DNA of 64,000 nucleotides. Source: Rhodoferax sp. U11-2br. Lineage in GTDB: Bacteria; Pseudomonadota; Gammaproteobacteria; Burkholderiales; Burkholderiaceae_C. Both the position numbers and the translations under genes were made by a program. The stretch covers positions 1 through 64,000 of the forward strand of contig NZ_JAHFZF010000013.1 of assembly GCF_018619435.1 (NCBI RefSeq). The letters run 5' to 3'. The notes below the pieces were generated by a model. That model was not told the origin of the DNA, ran no database searches, and saw only the letters and a program-made list of their open reading frames with translations. Numbering within the stretch: position 1 is the first letter of the stretch; each line of letters begins with the position of its first letter. This document shows, piece by piece, positions 18,520 through 29,233 of this stretch.

Positions 18520-19518
18520 GTGCAAGTGGTATCTGAATTAATTCCCAAAAAAATGGTGGTGCTGGGTACGGGCGGCACCATTGCCGGCACCGCCAGCAAC
18601 CCGGCCGACAACATTGGCTACACCGCCGCCCAGGTCGGTGTGGCGCAGTTGCTGGCGGCAGTGCCCGCCCTGAAAACTGTGTTGCGCGACCATGACTTGG
18701 TCAGTGAGCAGGTGGCTCAGGTCGACAGCAAGGACATGCGCTTCGACGTCTGGCTGAGCTTGGCGCAACGGGTTGTCCATCACTTGGCGCAGGCCGATGT
18801 GAGCGCGGTGGTCATCACCCACGGCACCGACACCTTGGAGGAAACAGCCTATTTTTTACACGCGGTCTTGCCCCCTGCCTTAATCAATGAGAAGCCGGTG
18901 GTGCTGACCTGCGCCATGCGACCGGCCTCGGCGCAGTCGCCGGATGGCCCGCAAAACCTGATGGATGCGGCGGCCGTGGCCCTGACGCCCGGCGCCCACG
19001 GGGTGGTGGTGGTATGTGCGGGCACGGTGCACAGCGGCCTGGACGTGCAAAAGGCACACACCTACAAGATAGATGCTTTCAACTCCGGTGACGCAGGCCC
19101 GCTGGCGTACGTGGAGGAAGGGCAGGTCAGGATAGTAAAAAATTGGCCTCTAGCCTTTATGGATAAAGGGCATATAGCTATCAAAGATATACCAGATGCA
19201 GCGCTCTGGCCACGTGTCGAGATTGTGATGAACTATGCCGGTTGTGGTGGTGAGGTGGTGGATGCCTTGCTGTACCCACGTGAAGGTGTTGCGCCACTGC
19301 GTGGCCTGGTGGTGGCTGGCACCGGCAACGGCACGATGCACCACGATCTGGAAGCGGCGCTGCGCCGCGCGGTGTTGGCCGGAGTGACGGTTGTGCGTTC
19401 CACCCGCTGCGCCCAGGGCCGTGTGTTGGCGACCACCCAGAGCGAATTTCCCCATGCGCAGGGGCTGTCTCCGGTCAAAGCACGGGTGGCCTTGCTGCTG
19501 TCGCTTTTGAGCGCCTGA
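18520..19518 (+). CDS. L-asparaginase family protein
   Basis: A 332-residue amidohydrolase that would convert asparagine to aspartate and ammonia. The first threonine motif is GTGGTIAG (about residues 16-23) and the second is HGTDTLEET (about 107-115), the two catalytic signatures; a later DAFNSGDAGPLAYV segment is also typical. There is no signal peptide, so it should be cytoplasmic. The start is uncertain between GTG 18520, GTG 18526 and ATG 18553; none has a clear Shine-Dalgarno. The protein contains an in-frame copy of the interspersed repeat (19134-19190) in a loop that varies in the family. A LexA box lies just upstream. Confidence 0.88.
   Translation: MQVVSELIPKKMVVLGTGGTIAGTASNPADNIGYTAAQVGVAQLLAAVPALKTVLRDHDLVSEQVAQVDSKDMRFDVWLSLAQRVVHHLAQADVSAVVITHGTDTLEETAYFLHAVLPPALINEKPVVLTCAMRPASAQSPDGPQNLMDAAAVALTPGAHGVVVVCAGTVHSGLDVQKAHTYKIDAFNSGDAGPLAYVEEGQVRIVKNWPLAFMDKGHIAIKDIPDAALWPRVEIVMNYAGCGGEVVDALLYPREGVAPLRGLVVAGTGNGTMHHDLEAALRRAVLAGVTVVRSTRCAQGRVLATTQSEFPHAQGLSPVKARVALLLSLLSA
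19134..19190 (+). repeat. interspersed repeat copy, coding (asparaginase)
   Basis: Contains the family blocks TTGGCCTCTAGCC, TAAAGGG and TAGCTATCAAA, nearly the intergenic consensus. It is translated as VKNWPLAFMDKGHIAIKDIP, in frame with the host protein and in the same phase as the other same-orientation coding copies. Confidence 0.8.
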
Positions 19519-19877
19519 AGTCGGCTCTGGGGCTGCTTGTGTGGTGAACCCCGTCAGTTGAGTTCGCGCTCTTGGCGGCTTTGCCGCTAGATGGTGCCTC
19601 TTTTTTGGGGCTTCACCTGTCATGTTGGTGCCGACCGATAGCCCAAGTCTCACCTTGTCTGCGCCACTCAACCCGTGCGCAAGGGGCATCGCGCCGTGCT
19701 GGGGATAGTTAATCCTTGCGCCAAGGGTTTGTACCAAGCCTCTGAGGAACCTGGGGACATTCAAATCTACAGCACCCATGGACACGACGTTTCGGTCGGT
19801 GGTGTGCAGGAAAGTTTTAAAAAAATATATAATTTTGACAAATAATGTAGTTTTGTGCTGCTGACTAAGGTGATGAC
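19519..19877. other. gene-free region before the chemotaxis cassette
   Basis: 359 bp without a convincing reading frame. It contains a small GC hairpin (GCGGCTTTGCCGC, about 19577-19589) and turns very AT-rich at 19816-19845. A consensus TATAAT (19828-19833) lies there, about 45 bp before the next start, without an obvious -35 partner. It is the likely promoter region for the following genes. Confidence 0.45.
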
Positions 19878-20297
19878 ATGGTTCAAACAGCAACAGTGCG
19901 TAGCAGCACAAGGCGCACAGTGGCCTCTCCAGCCGACAAGCAGGAGCTGGCATTCAGTGAAATTTGGGATTTCGAGCGGCGTGACGAGGACAACGACATC
20001 GATAACTTGCAGGTGTACGGTATCCGCTGCTTTGAGCAGCCCACCGATCTGGCCAATCCACCCGCACCCATCCTGGTTGACGCCAACCTGCTTGGTGTGA
20101 AGGCGCCGATCAGTCTGAGTTTTGACGAACAGGTCTTTGGAGTGGTGATGGGCAAGGTGTCTGGCCAGATCATTTTCGCGCCAGGGCAACGGCGCCCGGT
20201 GCCCGACTTTTCATCGGTTACTGGTGATCAGCGCCTGCTGCTCAAGAAGCGCATGCCCAGCGCAGCTGTGGGTCCGGTTTCAAGTTGGCTGCATTGA
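19878..20297 (+). CDS. uncharacterised 139-residue protein before a chemoreceptor
   Basis: A soluble protein with no signal peptide. The first 25 residues are Ser/Thr/Arg-rich; then come FSEIWDFERRDEDNDID and FVVDANLLG-like segments with hydrophobic beta-strand character (PISLSFDEQVFGVVMGKVSG). I do not recognise a family. It has AAGG before its ATG and lies 34 bp before the chemoreceptor gene on the same strand, so co-transcription and a link to chemotaxis are plausible but unproven. Confidence 0.6.
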   Translation: MVQTATVRSSTRRTVASPADKQELAFSEIWDFERRDEDNDIDNLQVYGIRCFEQPTDLANPPAPILVDANLLGVKAPISLSFDEQVFGVVMGKVSGQIIFAPGQRRPVPDFSSVTGDQRLLLKKRMPSAAVGPVSSWLH

Positions 20298-20331
20298 GCT
20301 GTCATCTGTCGTTTAACACAAGGGGAAAGCC

Positions 20332-22056
20332 ATGGATTTTTTCAACAACCTGAAAATTGTCACCCGCCTGAAGGTGATTTTGGGCTTCATGACCGCCATG
20401 CTGTTTGGCATTGTCGGACTCGCCATGTGGCAAATGGGGGTGATGAGCGCCTCCACACATCAGATCACCACCAACTGGATGCCCAGTGTGGAGTTCATCA
20501 ACATGATGAACACCAACACCTCGGACTACCGCATCACCGAAATCAGCCATGTGCTCAGCACCGACCAGCAGGAAATGGCAGCTATCGAGAAGGACATGGC
20601 CAAAGTTAAGGCAGACTTCGACAAGAACCACGATGCCTATGCCAAACTGATCAGCAGCGACGAAGAACGCAAACTCTATGACGCCTTTGTCGCAGATTGG
20701 AAGGTGTATTTGCAGATGCACGAGCAGTTGCTTGATGCTTCGCGCAAAAACGAGACCGAGCGTGCCCGGGCCATCCTCGACAAAGAAAGCAAGCCAGTCT
20801 ATGACAGCTTCTCTGCCACCTTGATGAAGCTTATCAACTACAACCACGAGGGCTCGGTGGCCGAGGGCAAGGCCAGTGATGCAGCGGACATTTTTGCTCG
20901 TAACATGATGATTGGCGCTGCCCTGGTGGGTCTGGTGCTGGCCTTGCTTGCCGGTTTCTGGCTGATCCGCTCCATCAGAGGACCGTTGACCCAGGCCGTG
21001 GAAGCAGCGGGCCGTGTGGCTGCCGGCGACCTCACTGGCAAGATCAACATCACCTCCCAAGATGAAACGGGTCTGGTCCTGCAGGCACTGGATCGCATGC
21101 AAACCGCCCTGATTGGCGTGGTCTCTACGGTGCGCACAGGCTCCGAATCGGTCGCTACTGCCAGCGCCGAAATCGCCCAAGGCAACAACGACCTGAGCCA
21201 ACGCACCGAAGAACAAGCCAGCGCGCTCGAAGAAACCGCCGCCAGCATGGAAGAGTTGAGTTCCACCGTCAAACAAAACGCCGACAACGCCCGCCAGGCC
21301 AACCAACTCGCCCAAAGCGCCAGCAGTGTGGCCGTCAAGGGTGGTGAAGTCGTGGCCCAGGTGGTCGACACCATGAAAGGCATCAACGAAGCCTCACGCA
21401 AGATCAGCGACATCATCAGCGTGATCGACGGTATTGCCTTCCAGACCAACATCCTCGCTTTGAACGCCGCCGTCGAAGCAGCCCGTGCCGGTGAACAGGG
21501 TCGGGGGTTTGCGGTGGTGGCCAGCGAGGTGCGTAGCTTGGCTGGCCGCAGTGCCGAAGCCGCCAAAGAAATCAAGAGCTTGATCAGCACCAGTGTGGAG
21601 CGGGTGGAACAAGGCACGACCCTGGTCGACCAGGCCGGTGCCACCATGACCGAGGTGGTGACCTCGATCAAACGCGTCAACGACATCATGGGCGAGATCA
21701 GTGCGGCCAGCACCGAACAAAGCCAGGGTGTGGGCCAGATTGGTGAAGCCATCCAACAGATGGACCAAGTCACCCAGCAAAACGCAGCACTGGTCGAGGA
21801 AATGGCCGCAGCGGCCAGCAGCCTCAAGAGCCAGGCACAGGACCTGGTGGGTACGGTGGCCGTGTTCAAACTCGCGGCGGGGCAAGAAGGTGCTTTCTCA
21901 GCGCCCGCTGCACGTCCCTCCGCACCACTGAACCACAGCACATCCAAGCCGTTGGCCTCAGCCAAGAAGGTCGTGGCCAAGGCAACGCCCCCAGCTGCGG
22001 CCTTGAGCCACAACAGCCCAGCCAAGGCGGGCGGTGATGAGTGGGAAAGCTTTTGA
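20332..22056 (+). CDS. methyl-accepting chemotaxis protein with C-terminal docking motif
   Basis: 574 residues. The first membrane helix ([18 protein letters not shown]) is followed by a periplasmic four-helix-bundle sensor domain (about 35-190), a second helix ([19 protein letters not shown]), HAMP, and a full signalling domain with the tip [19 protein letters not shown]. After an Ala/Pro-rich linker it ends in DEWESF, resembling the CheR/CheB-binding pentapeptide of high-abundance receptors. GGGGAAAG precedes the start. It heads a run of three same-strand chemotaxis genes. Confidence 0.94.
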   Translation: MDFFNNLKIVTRLKVILGFMTAMLFGIVGLAMWQMGVMSASTHQITTNWMPSVEFINMMNTNTSDYRITEISHVLSTDQQEMAAIEKDMAKVKADFDKNHDAYAKLISSDEERKLYDAFVADWKVYLQMHEQLLDASRKNETERARAILDKESKPVYDSFSATLMKLINYNHEGSVAEGKASDAADIFARNMMIGAALVGLVLALLAGFWLIRSIRGPLTQAVEAAGRVAAGDLTGKINITSQDETGLVLQALDRMQTALIGVVSTVRTGSESVATASAEIAQGNNDLSQRTEEQASALEETAASMEELSSTVKQNADNARQANQLAQSASSVAVKGGEVVAQVVDTMKGINEASRKISDIISVIDGIAFQTNILALNAAVEAARAGEQGRGFAVVASEVRSLAGRSAEAAKEIKSLISTSVERVEQGTTLVDQAGATMTEVVTSIKRVNDIMGEISAASTEQSQGVGQIGEAIQQMDQVTQQNAALVEEMAAAASSLKSQAQDLVGTVAVFKLAAGQEGAFSAPAARPSAPLNHSTSKPLASAKKVVAKATPPAAALSHNSPAKAGGDEWESF

Positions 22057-22259
22057 CATCTGACTGTGGTCTCAGGTCGTGGCTAGAGGTCTGAGTCGCT
22101 TGGAAGCCAAGTGTTGAAAAACCGAAGTGCTGCAAACGCTGTAGCACTACACCGCTTGGCCTGAATTTCAAGCCAAGGCGGCATGCGCTTGTTTTGGTGT
22201 TTCCGCGCCGCAAGCGTCCAGAATTTGTGACTGCTTCAGCAGCCTGAAGGGAGAAAGAC

Positions 22260-23606
22260 ATGCACAACGCCGCTTTGGCCAAGGACACACAGCAGACGGA
22301 ATTGATCGCCATGGTGGCGGCCATCCACCGGGTTCAGGCCATCATCGAATTTGATTTGCAGGGCCGCATCCTTCATGCCAATCAGAACTTCCTGCATACG
22401 TTTGGCTACACCGAAGACGAGATCGTGGGCCAGCACCACCGCATGTTCTGTGACCCGGCCTACACCCGCACCTCGGACTACCTGATGTTTTGGGAGCGTC
22501 TGGGCAAAGGCGAATTTGATGCGGGTGAATACCTTCGGGTCAGCAAGACGGGCAAGGACGTGTGGATACAGGCCTCTTACAACCCGATTTTTAATCCAGA
22601 GGGTGTGCCGGTCAAAGTGGTTAAATTTGCCACCGACATCACCGAGGCCAAGCTTCGCAACGCCGAGTTTGAAGAAAAAATCCAAGCTCTTTCACGCTCG
22701 CAAGCCATCATTGAGTTCGACATGCGCGGCCACGTATTGCAGGCCAACGCCAATTTCCTGCGCACCTTTGGCTACACCGCAGAGGAAGTTGTTGGGCAGC
22801 ACCACAAAATGTTCTGCGACCAGGCCTTGCTGACGTCGGTGGCCTACCGCCATTTCTGGGCTGACCTGGCTGAGGGCAAGTTTCAGAGCGGGCGTTTTAG
22901 GCGGGTTGGCAAACATGGCGCCGAGGTGTGGATCCAGGCCACCTACAACCCGATTTTTGACCTGAAAGGGCGTCCCTACAAGATCGTCAAGTTCGCCACG
23001 GACATCACCGAGCGGGTCAACGCTGAGGAACAGGTTCAAGAGAAGATTGCAGCCATCACCTCGGTGCTCGATGAGCTGTCCGCCTCCATCGAGCGTATCT
23101 CCCAGAACTCGAACGAGTCCAGCAAGCTGGCCCAGCAAACGCAGCAAGATGCCAGTGAAGGCAGCTTGTTGCTGGCCAAGTCCAGAGAATCCATCGCGCA
23201 AATTCAGAAGTCCTCGCAAAGTGTGCAGGAGATTGTGGACACCATTGGCGAGATCGCCAGCCAGACCAATTTGCTGGCCTTCAACGCGGCCATCGAAGCT
23301 GCGCGCGCCGGCGAACACGGCTTGGGCTTCTCGGTGGTGGCTGATGAGGTGCGCAAACTCGCTGAAAAGTCGGCCCTGGCCGCGCGCGAGATCGCCAAGC
23401 TGATCCGTGAAACCGTGCAACGGGTGGATGACGGCGGCCACGTTTCCGCGCAGGTGGATGTGGCCTTCGACAAGATCGTGACCTCGGTGGGCAGCACCTC
23501 CACATCGGTCGGTCTGATCACCGAGGCGACGGCAGAACAGGCCAACGCCACCCGCAATGTGACCACGCTGTTGGCCGAGTTGCAACAACGCATTCAGGTT
23601 CGCTGA
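22260..23606 (+). CDS. cytoplasmic PAS-PAS-MCP protein (BdlA/Aer-like)
   Basis: 448 residues without a membrane helix. Two PAS domains (about 20-130 and 145-255) are close duplicates: each has AIIEFD, FGYT-E-E, VGQHH-MFCD, WIQA-YNPIF and [10 protein letters not shown]. The rest is a methyl-accepting signalling domain with the tip [22 protein letters not shown]. The layout matches the Pseudomonas biofilm-dispersal protein BdlA and haem- or FAD-binding energy taxis sensors. The cofactor cannot be read from sequence. GGGAG lies 10 nt before the start. The CheW-repeat gene follows after 34 bp. Confidence 0.9.
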   Translation: MHNAALAKDTQQTELIAMVAAIHRVQAIIEFDLQGRILHANQNFLHTFGYTEDEIVGQHHRMFCDPAYTRTSDYLMFWERLGKGEFDAGEYLRVSKTGKDVWIQASYNPIFNPEGVPVKVVKFATDITEAKLRNAEFEEKIQALSRSQAIIEFDMRGHVLQANANFLRTFGYTAEEVVGQHHKMFCDQALLTSVAYRHFWADLAEGKFQSGRFRRVGKHGAEVWIQATYNPIFDLKGRPYKIVKFATDITERVNAEEQVQEKIAAITSVLDELSASIERISQNSNESSKLAQQTQQDASEGSLLLAKSRESIAQIQKSSQSVQEIVDTIGEIASQTNLLAFNAAIEAARAGEHGLGFSVVADEVRKLAEKSALAAREIAKLIRETVQRVDDGGHVSAQVDVAFDKIVTSVGSTSTSVGLITEATAEQANATRNVTTLLAELQQRIQVR

Positions 23607-23640
23607 CCGCTGCCGAACCACCTCGTCCGGTTTTCGCACG

Positions 23641-25101
23641 ATGAACAACAACATCGACATTGCCCTGTTTGAAGTGGCCGCGCAGTGTTTTGGTGTGCCC
23701 TGTTGCCATGTGGTGAATGCCCTGGTAGAGCCTGCAGATCTCACCCGCGTTCCCCGTACCCAGGGCGCCTTGTACGGCGTTTTTTCGCACCGTGGCCAGA
23801 TGGTTCCGGTGATCGACCTGGCACAGTGGATGGGTTGCTCTGCCTCCGACCCAGGTCAGGCAGCGCTCATGACACTGTTGGTGCTCAGGGCCAACAGCAA
23901 GTTGCTCGCAGTCCGGGTCGATGCGGTCAAAGGGCTGCTGCGTACCACAGACGATGCCGTGCACCCGGTGTGCCATGACCGTGATTCGACCGAGCTGTTC
24001 CACAGCGTGGTGGAGGTGGGCGGCGGCAAAGCCCCCTTGGCGCTGCTCGATCCGCTGCGTCTGGCGGCGCTCACACACATCTGGAGCGATGTGCTTGGAC
24101 CCGACGGCACAAGCGGGCAAGAAGTGCAAGCGCTGCTTGGTCGTGATGCCGACCTGAAGCAAACCCCGGTATGCGCTGTGCTGCGTGTTGGCGGCCAACA
24201 GCTGGCACTGCCTGCTGATGTGATTGGTGAAGTGGCCATGCCATTGCCGATACAAGCCATGGCAGGACTAGGTGGTGGCTTTCTTGGCATGGCGCATTGG
24301 CGTGACCACGATGTGCCGGTGGTTGATTTGAGCCAGATGCTGGGCTTGCCTGCTCTTGACCGAGCGCAACCGTCTTGGCTGTTGGTGCTGAGTCTTGCCA
24401 ACCGCCAACTGGCTTTTGACGTGCAGGACCTGGTCTCGGTCGGGTCGTTTCCAGCGGCATCGGTTCAAACGGAGGTCGCCTTGCGCAGTGCCCTGCAGGC
24501 CGTGGCCACTGGCAGTCTGCTTGACGCTGAGGGTGCGCGCATCTACCTGCTGGATGCCAAGAAACTCATCGATTTGGTTCCCCTGAGCCACGCCATTGCC
24601 AAGGCCAAGTTGGCGCAAGATCAAAGCGCAGCGTCTCCTCTGTTGATCAAGAACCACAGCGCAGCGAGTACCGGGTCATGGGTGGTTTTTCACAGTAATC
24701 AGCTCTGGGCTGCGCCCATGCTGCAGCTGCGCGAAATCATCCGCCCCAGTGACAGCCTGCGTCAACAGCTGCGTGAACACCAGACTTTGCCAGGCGCTTT
24801 GGAGTGGCGCGAGCAGTCTCTGCCATTGGTGGACATGCGTTTGGCGCAGGGCCAGGCTGCGTCGCAGGACAGCGCTGAGCTGCGAATCATGGTTTTGCAG
24901 GTGGCAGTGGGCTTGCGCGCTGTGTTGGTTGAGCGTGTGGTGGAACTCATCCCCGGGCACGCTGGCAGCCGGTTCAGCTTCCGGGTGGGCGGCTCGGAGG
25001 TTGACTCGGTGTCGGTTGGCACCGGGTCTGAGCACAGAAGCTACCGGGTTTTTGAGGCCAGTAGCCTCTTTGGCGAGGCACAGAGCATAAAAAAAGCCTG
25101 A
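23641..25101 (+). CDS. protein with three tandem CheW-like domains
   Basis: 486 residues. Three CheW-type modules can be traced at about 1-150, 165-310 and 335-480. Each has the beta-barrel pattern of a hydrophobic strand, a VV/VE turn and a GxF-H-R-G/W-PV-DL core (GVFSHRGQMVPVIDLAQWMG, then GMAHWRDHDVPVVDL, then ALEWREQSLPLVDMRL). CheW links receptors to CheA; a triple version could act as a scaffold for the receptors encoded beside it. No CheA, CheY or CheR gene is in the window. The stop overlaps the terminator of the convergent adk gene. Confidence 0.85.
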   Translation: MNNNIDIALFEVAAQCFGVPCCHVVNALVEPADLTRVPRTQGALYGVFSHRGQMVPVIDLAQWMGCSASDPGQAALMTLLVLRANSKLLAVRVDAVKGLLRTTDDAVHPVCHDRDSTELFHSVVEVGGGKAPLALLDPLRLAALTHIWSDVLGPDGTSGQEVQALLGRDADLKQTPVCAVLRVGGQQLALPADVIGEVAMPLPIQAMAGLGGGFLGMAHWRDHDVPVVDLSQMLGLPALDRAQPSWLLVLSLANRQLAFDVQDLVSVGSFPAASVQTEVALRSALQAVATGSLLDAEGARIYLLDAKKLIDLVPLSHAIAKAKLAQDQSAASPLLIKNHSAASTGSWVVFHSNQLWAAPMLQLREIIRPSDSLRQQLREHQTLPGALEWREQSLPLVDMRLAQGQAASQDSAELRIMVLQVAVGLRAVLVERVVELIPGHAGSRFSFRVGGSEVDSVSVGTGSEHRSYRVFEASSLFGEAQSIKKA

Positions 25102-25123
25102 GGCCCAGGCTGGGCATCAGGCT
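25088..25123 (-). terminator. intrinsic terminator of adk
   Basis: On the minus strand AGCCTGA (25123-25117) pairs with TCAGGCT (25101-25095) and is followed by a run of seven T (25095-25089). It overlaps the 3' end of the convergent CheW-repeat gene. Confidence 0.8.
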
Positions 25124-25146
25124 GTGGGGTGCGGAGGCAAACGGTT

Positions 25147-25830
<684 letters not shown>

Positions 25831-25915
25831 TCAAAACCGTTCTCTGCTCAGTTGGACGGGTCCAAAGCACGAAACGTGGGTGGTTCAGAATAGCATGGGC
25901 CAGCTGCCGGATGGC

Positions 25916-26686
25916 TTACAGCTTGGCCGATGCCTGGTCAAAAACCTGACGCACCCGCGCCAGGTCTTCCGGGGTGTCGACCCCCGCGCCAGGGGCGTGT
26001 TCGGTGACATGCACCACGATCCGATAGCCGTGCCACAAGGCCCGCAGTTGCTCCAGCGCCTCGGTGACCTCCAGCGGTGCCTGCGCCAACTGCGGGAACT
26101 GGCGCAGAAAACCCACGCGATAACCATAAATGCCGATATGGCGCAGTGGCAGCGGGTTGGGCAACTGGGCCGGATTGTCACGCGGGTAGGGGATCGGTGA
26201 GCGGCTGAAATACAGGCCCATGTTCTGCGCATCCAGCACCACTTTGACAAAGTTCGGGTTGTGGAAGTCCGCTACCGTATCAATAGTATGGGCTGCCGTG
26301 CTCATATGGGCTTGCGGCGTGTTTTGCAACAAGGCCGCGACAGCTGTGACGAGGGTGGGCGCCATCAGTGGTTCGTCACCCTGGACATTCACCACAATCT
26401 CGTCATCGGCCAGACCCAGCAGGCCACAAGCCTCGGCCAGGCGGTCTGAGCCCGAGGGGTGGTCGGCGCGGGTCAGGATGGCGTCCACCGCGTGGGCCTG
26501 ACAGGCCGCCACAATCTCCGGGCTGTCGGTCGCCACCACCACCCGCACCGCTTCCTGCGATTGGGTCAGTGACATCACGCGTTGCGCCACCCGCACCACC
26601 ATTGGCACACCGGCAATGTCGGCCAGGGGTTTGTTGGGCAGGCGGGTGGAGGCCATCCGGGCCGGGATCAAGACGGTGTAACTCAC
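25916..26686 (-). CDS. kdsB: CMP-KDO synthetase
   Basis: 256 residues. It activates KDO with CTP for lipopolysaccharide inner-core synthesis. The N-terminal nucleotide motif is [15 protein letters not shown], and NVQGDEP and YFSRSPIPY are family signatures. The start is GTG at 26686 with GAGGAG 7 nt upstream. It is 35 bp downstream of trm112 and two genes from lpxK, another lipopolysaccharide gene. Confidence 0.96.
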   Translation of the reverse strand: MSYTVLIPARMASTRLPNKPLADIAGVPMVVRVAQRVMSLTQSQEAVRVVVATDSPEIVAACQAHAVDAILTRADHPSGSDRLAEACGLLGLADDEIVVNVQGDEPLMAPTLVTAVAALLQNTPQAHMSTAAHTIDTVADFHNPNFVKVVLDAQNMGLYFSRSPIPYPRDNPAQLPNPLPLRHIGIYGYRVGFLRQFPQLAQAPLEVTEALEQLRALWHGYRIVVHVTEHAPGAGVDTPEDLARVRQVFDQASAKL

Positions 26687-26721
26687 GGGAAAACTCCTCG
26701 GTGCAGTGGTGGCGTGTGGGC

Positions 26722-26904
26722 TCAGAGCCCGAGTTCTTCGTCGGTGAGTGTGCGGGCTTCGTTTTCGAGCAGGATCGGGATGCCGTCGCGCACCGGGTAG
26801 GCCAGACGGGCACTGCGCGAGGTGAGTTCCTGCGTCTCGCGGTTGTATTCAAGCGGTCCTTTGGTGACCGGGCAAACCAGCAGTTCAAGTAGTCGTGTGT
26901 CCAT
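26722..26904 (-). CDS. Trm112-family small protein (YcaR-like)
   Basis: 60 residues beginning [20 protein letters not shown], with the conserved [13 protein letters not shown] segment. Trm112-like proteins act as small partners or activators of methyltransferases; in bacteria this form is usually found between lpxK and kdsB, as here. Only one cysteine is present, so it does not make the four-Cys zinc knuckle of eukaryotic Trm112. Confidence 0.9.
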   Translation of the reverse strand: MDTRLLELLVCPVTKGPLEYNRETQELTSRSARLAYPVRDGIPILLENEARTLTDEELGL

Positions 26905-26921
26905 GGCGTGATGATAGCTTC

Positions 26922-27944
26922 TCAGGGGGGCGTGGCGGGGGCCAACAGGGTCTCAATCCGGCTGTCAAAAGCCTGCCAGGCCTCGTCTGGCAACACCGCC
27001 ATCAGCGGCACGGCCAGGGCATCAGGGCACAGCGGCCACAGTTTGACCGCGTCTTTTTCGGTGCAAATCAGCCTGTAGCCCTTGTATTCATTGGTTAAAA
27101 AGCTCTTGAAATCGTAGTGATCCGGCAGCGCCAGGGTGCTCTGCAGTGTCAAACCCTGCTGGCGCAGCATGGCAAAAAACACCTCGGGCTGGGCAATCGC
27201 GGCCAGCGCCAACAGGGGTGCAGTTGGCTGGCTCGCCAGCTCACGCAGCGGGATCTGGCTGCCGTCCTGCGTCACGGCATGGTCAGCCAGTGTGCGCCGG
27301 ATGCGAAAACCATCAAACGTGGGCGCTGTGCCTGAGCGCAGCACCAGGTCCAGCCGACGCGGCCAAGGTTCGCGCAAAGGCCCGGCTGGCAGCAAAAAGC
27401 CGTTGCCCACACCGCGCTCGTCAAACACACCAATCTCCAGGTCACGGTGCAAGCCCAGGTGTTGCAGCCCGTCATCGCTCAGGATGAGCTGGGTTTGCGG
27501 GTGGCGCGCCAGCAGGGCCTGGGCGGCGTGCACGCGTTCCTCGGCCACAAACACGGGGGCACCGGTGCGCCGGTGGATCAGTGCCGGCTCGTCCCCCACC
27601 TCTTGTGCTGCGCGCTGTTGGGTGACTTCCTGGCAACCCGCTTGGCTGCGACCATAACCACGCGAGATCACACCCACCCGGAAGCCGCGTCGCTGTAAAT
27701 GCTCCACCAGCGCGATCACCACCGGGGTTTTGCCAGCGCCACCCGCCACCACATTGCCCACAATCACCACCGGCACCGCCACACGCCGTGTCGCCAACAG
27801 GCCCGTGTGGAACAAGGCAGCACGCAGCCCAATCAGCAGCCGGTACAGCAGGGACAGCGGCCACAGCGCCCAGGCCAGTAACCCGCGTTGTGTCCAGGCG
27901 CGTAACAAGGTCTGCTGCCAGGCAGGGGTGGGTGAGGGAGGCAT
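26922..27944 (-). CDS. lpxK: tetraacyldisaccharide 4'-kinase
   Basis: About 340 residues. It phosphorylates the 4' position of the lipid A disaccharide at the inner face of the inner membrane. An N-terminal hydrophobic segment ([22 protein letters not shown]) is followed by the P-loop region [17 protein letters not shown] (about residues 62-78) and ISRGYGRS. The ATG at 27944 is chosen because the family N-terminus starts there and an upstream in-frame start at 28034 would overlap exbD. Confidence 0.95.
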   Translation of the reverse strand: MPPSPTPAWQQTLLRAWTQRGLLAWALWPLSLLYRLLIGLRAALFHTGLLATRRVAVPVVIVGNVVAGGAGKTPVVIALVEHLQRRGFRVGVISRGYGRSQAGCQEVTQQRAAQEVGDEPALIHRRTGAPVFVAEERVHAAQALLARHPQTQLILSDDGLQHLGLHRDLEIGVFDERGVGNGFLLPAGPLREPWPRRLDLVLRSGTAPTFDGFRIRRTLADHAVTQDGSQIPLRELASQPTAPLLALAAIAQPEVFFAMLRQQGLTLQSTLALPDHYDFKSFLTNEYKGYRLICTEKDAVKLWPLCPDALAVPLMAVLPDEAWQAFDSRIETLLAPATPP

Positions 27945-28005
27945 GGGGCCGACAGTGGGTCTGAGAAAAAAGGGGGGTGTCCAGGCTGCTGCTGGCACCG
28001 GCGCG

Positions 28006-28425
28006 CTAGTTGGCGCCGGACGACTGGGTGGCAAAGGTGATGTGGGACAGGCCAGCGCGTTTGGCGGCCTCCATCACCGTGATGACCGACTGGTGGCGTG
28101 CTGCGGCATCGGCGTAAATGATCACCACCGACTCGGCACCTGCCTTGGCGCCCGTCTGCAAAGCGTCGGCCAACTCCGCCACGCTGCGGCCCAGCACGGG
28201 CAGCTTGTTGACGCTGAACTTGCCCTCACTGCTGACCGAAACCAGCACCTCTTTGGGGTAATCACGCTGCGCCTCGGTATCGGCCACTGGCAGACGCAGT
28301 TGCAATTCGGTGAACTTGCTGTAGGTGGTGGAGAGCATCAGAAAGATCAGAATCACCAGCAACACGTCGATGAACGGGATCAGGTTGATCTCGGGCTCTT
28401 CCTTGGGGCGGGAGCGAAAATTCAT
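28006..28425 (-). CDS. exbD: ExbD/TolR-family biopolymer transport protein
   Basis: 139 residues. A short cytoplasmic N-terminus leads into one membrane helix ([19 protein letters not shown]) with the conserved Asp in PFIDVLLV that carries protons, then a periplasmic domain. It pairs with the ExbB-like protein upstream to energise an outer-membrane or envelope process. The ATG at 28425 begins the family N-terminus ([15 protein letters not shown]). Confidence 0.92.
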   Translation of the reverse strand: MNFRSRPKEEPEINLIPFIDVLLVILIFLMLSTTYSKFTELQLRLPVADTEAQRDYPKEVLVSVSSEGKFSVNKLPVLGRSVAELADALQTGAKAGAESVVIIYADAAARHQSVITVMEAAKRAGLSHITFATQSSGAN

Positions 28426-28465
28426 ACGGTCTTTTAGAAATGCGGTTGAGCGCCGCCGGGCCGCC

Positions 28466-28512
28466 CCAAGGCGCGAAGGCCCCCTCGGGGGGCAGCGCAG
28501 CACATGAAATGG
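28466..28512. repeat. GC-rich hairpin repeat between exbB and exbD
   Basis: Contains GGCCCCCTCGGGGGGC, a tight palindrome, inside a longer GC-rich stretch. I recall similar elements scattered in Comamonadaceae genomes. Lying inside an operon, it may set the exbB:exbD mRNA ratio. Confidence 0.5.
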
Positions 28513-28525
28513 CAAGCGTGGGGGT

Positions 28526-29152
28526 TCATTTGCGCAAACTGATCAGGTGGCGTGCCAGATGTTCGGCGGCCAGTTCCAGCGTGAGCAAATACTCATCCAC
28601 CCGAGCGCGAAAATAACGCCAGAAAATCAGCGCCGGGATCGCCACCATCAGGCCAAACGCGGTGTTGTACAAGGCCACCGAAATGCCGTGCGCCAGCTGC
28701 GCCGGGTTGCCACCGGTGGCGCCGCTGGGGGTTTGTGAGCCAAAAATCTCGATCATGCCAATCACCGTGCCAAACAGGCCCATCAGTGGTGCGGCCGAGG
28801 CGATGGTGGCCAACGCACTCAGGTAACGCTCCAGCCGGTGCGCCACCAGGCGGCCGGTGCTTTCCATGCCGGCGCGCAACTCATCGTCGCTGCAGCGCGG
28901 GTTCTGGGTCAGGGTGCGCAGGCCACTGGCCAATACCTCACCCAAGGCCGAATTTTTCTCCAGCTGGTTGATGACTTCGGCACCGGGCACACCGTTGCGG
29001 GTCACCGTCATCACCTCGTCGAGCAAACTGGGGGGCGCCACCTTGGCCACTTTGAGACTCAGAAAACGCTCAATCACCAGGGCCAGCGCCAGGATGGAGC
29101 AGGCGATCAAGGGCCAGATCGGCCAGCCTGCGGCTTGTATGATGGAAAACAA
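28526..29152 (-). CDS. exbB: ExbB/TolQ-family proton channel protein
   Basis: About 208 residues with three membrane helices (WPIWPLIACSILALALVIERF; the LSALATIASAAPLMGLFGTVIGMI pair; TAFGLMVAIPALIFWRYF). The APLMGLFGTVIGMI segment is the MotA/TolQ/ExbB signature. It forms the proton-motive-force motor with ExbD. The start is taken as TTG 29152 because GGAG lies 7 nt upstream and the family begins there; the frame is open 11 codons further. It heads the envelope operon. Confidence 0.9.
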   Translation of the reverse strand: MFSIIQAAGWPIWPLIACSILALALVIERFLSLKVAKVAPPSLLDEVMTVTRNGVPGAEVINQLEKNSALGEVLASGLRTLTQNPRCSDDELRAGMESTGRLVAHRLERYLSALATIASAAPLMGLFGTVIGMIEIFGSQTPSGATGGNPAQLAHGISVALYNTAFGLMVAIPALIFWRYFRARVDEYLLTLELAAEHLARHLISLRK

Positions 29153-29233
29153 ATTGGGACTCCGCTCGTGAGAATAGCCGGGCAATTATGGCGCAGCCCT
29201 TGTGCCGTGAAGCGCACCGACTGCCCACAATTT

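Noticed and set aside
19600..19720. Possible c-di-GMP riboswitch before the chemotaxis cassette
   Set aside because: The conserved GEMM core was not found; only scattered GC hairpins are present.
19150..19953. 267-codon reverse frame over the asparaginase 3' end and the empty region
   Set aside because: Overlaps a real gene and shows no recognisable domain or start signal.
26270..26325. Repeat-like segment in kdsB, translated [16 protein letters not shown]
   Set aside because: The frame matches the coding repeats, but the segment aligns to E. coli KdsB with only about one extra residue, so ordinary homology explains it.
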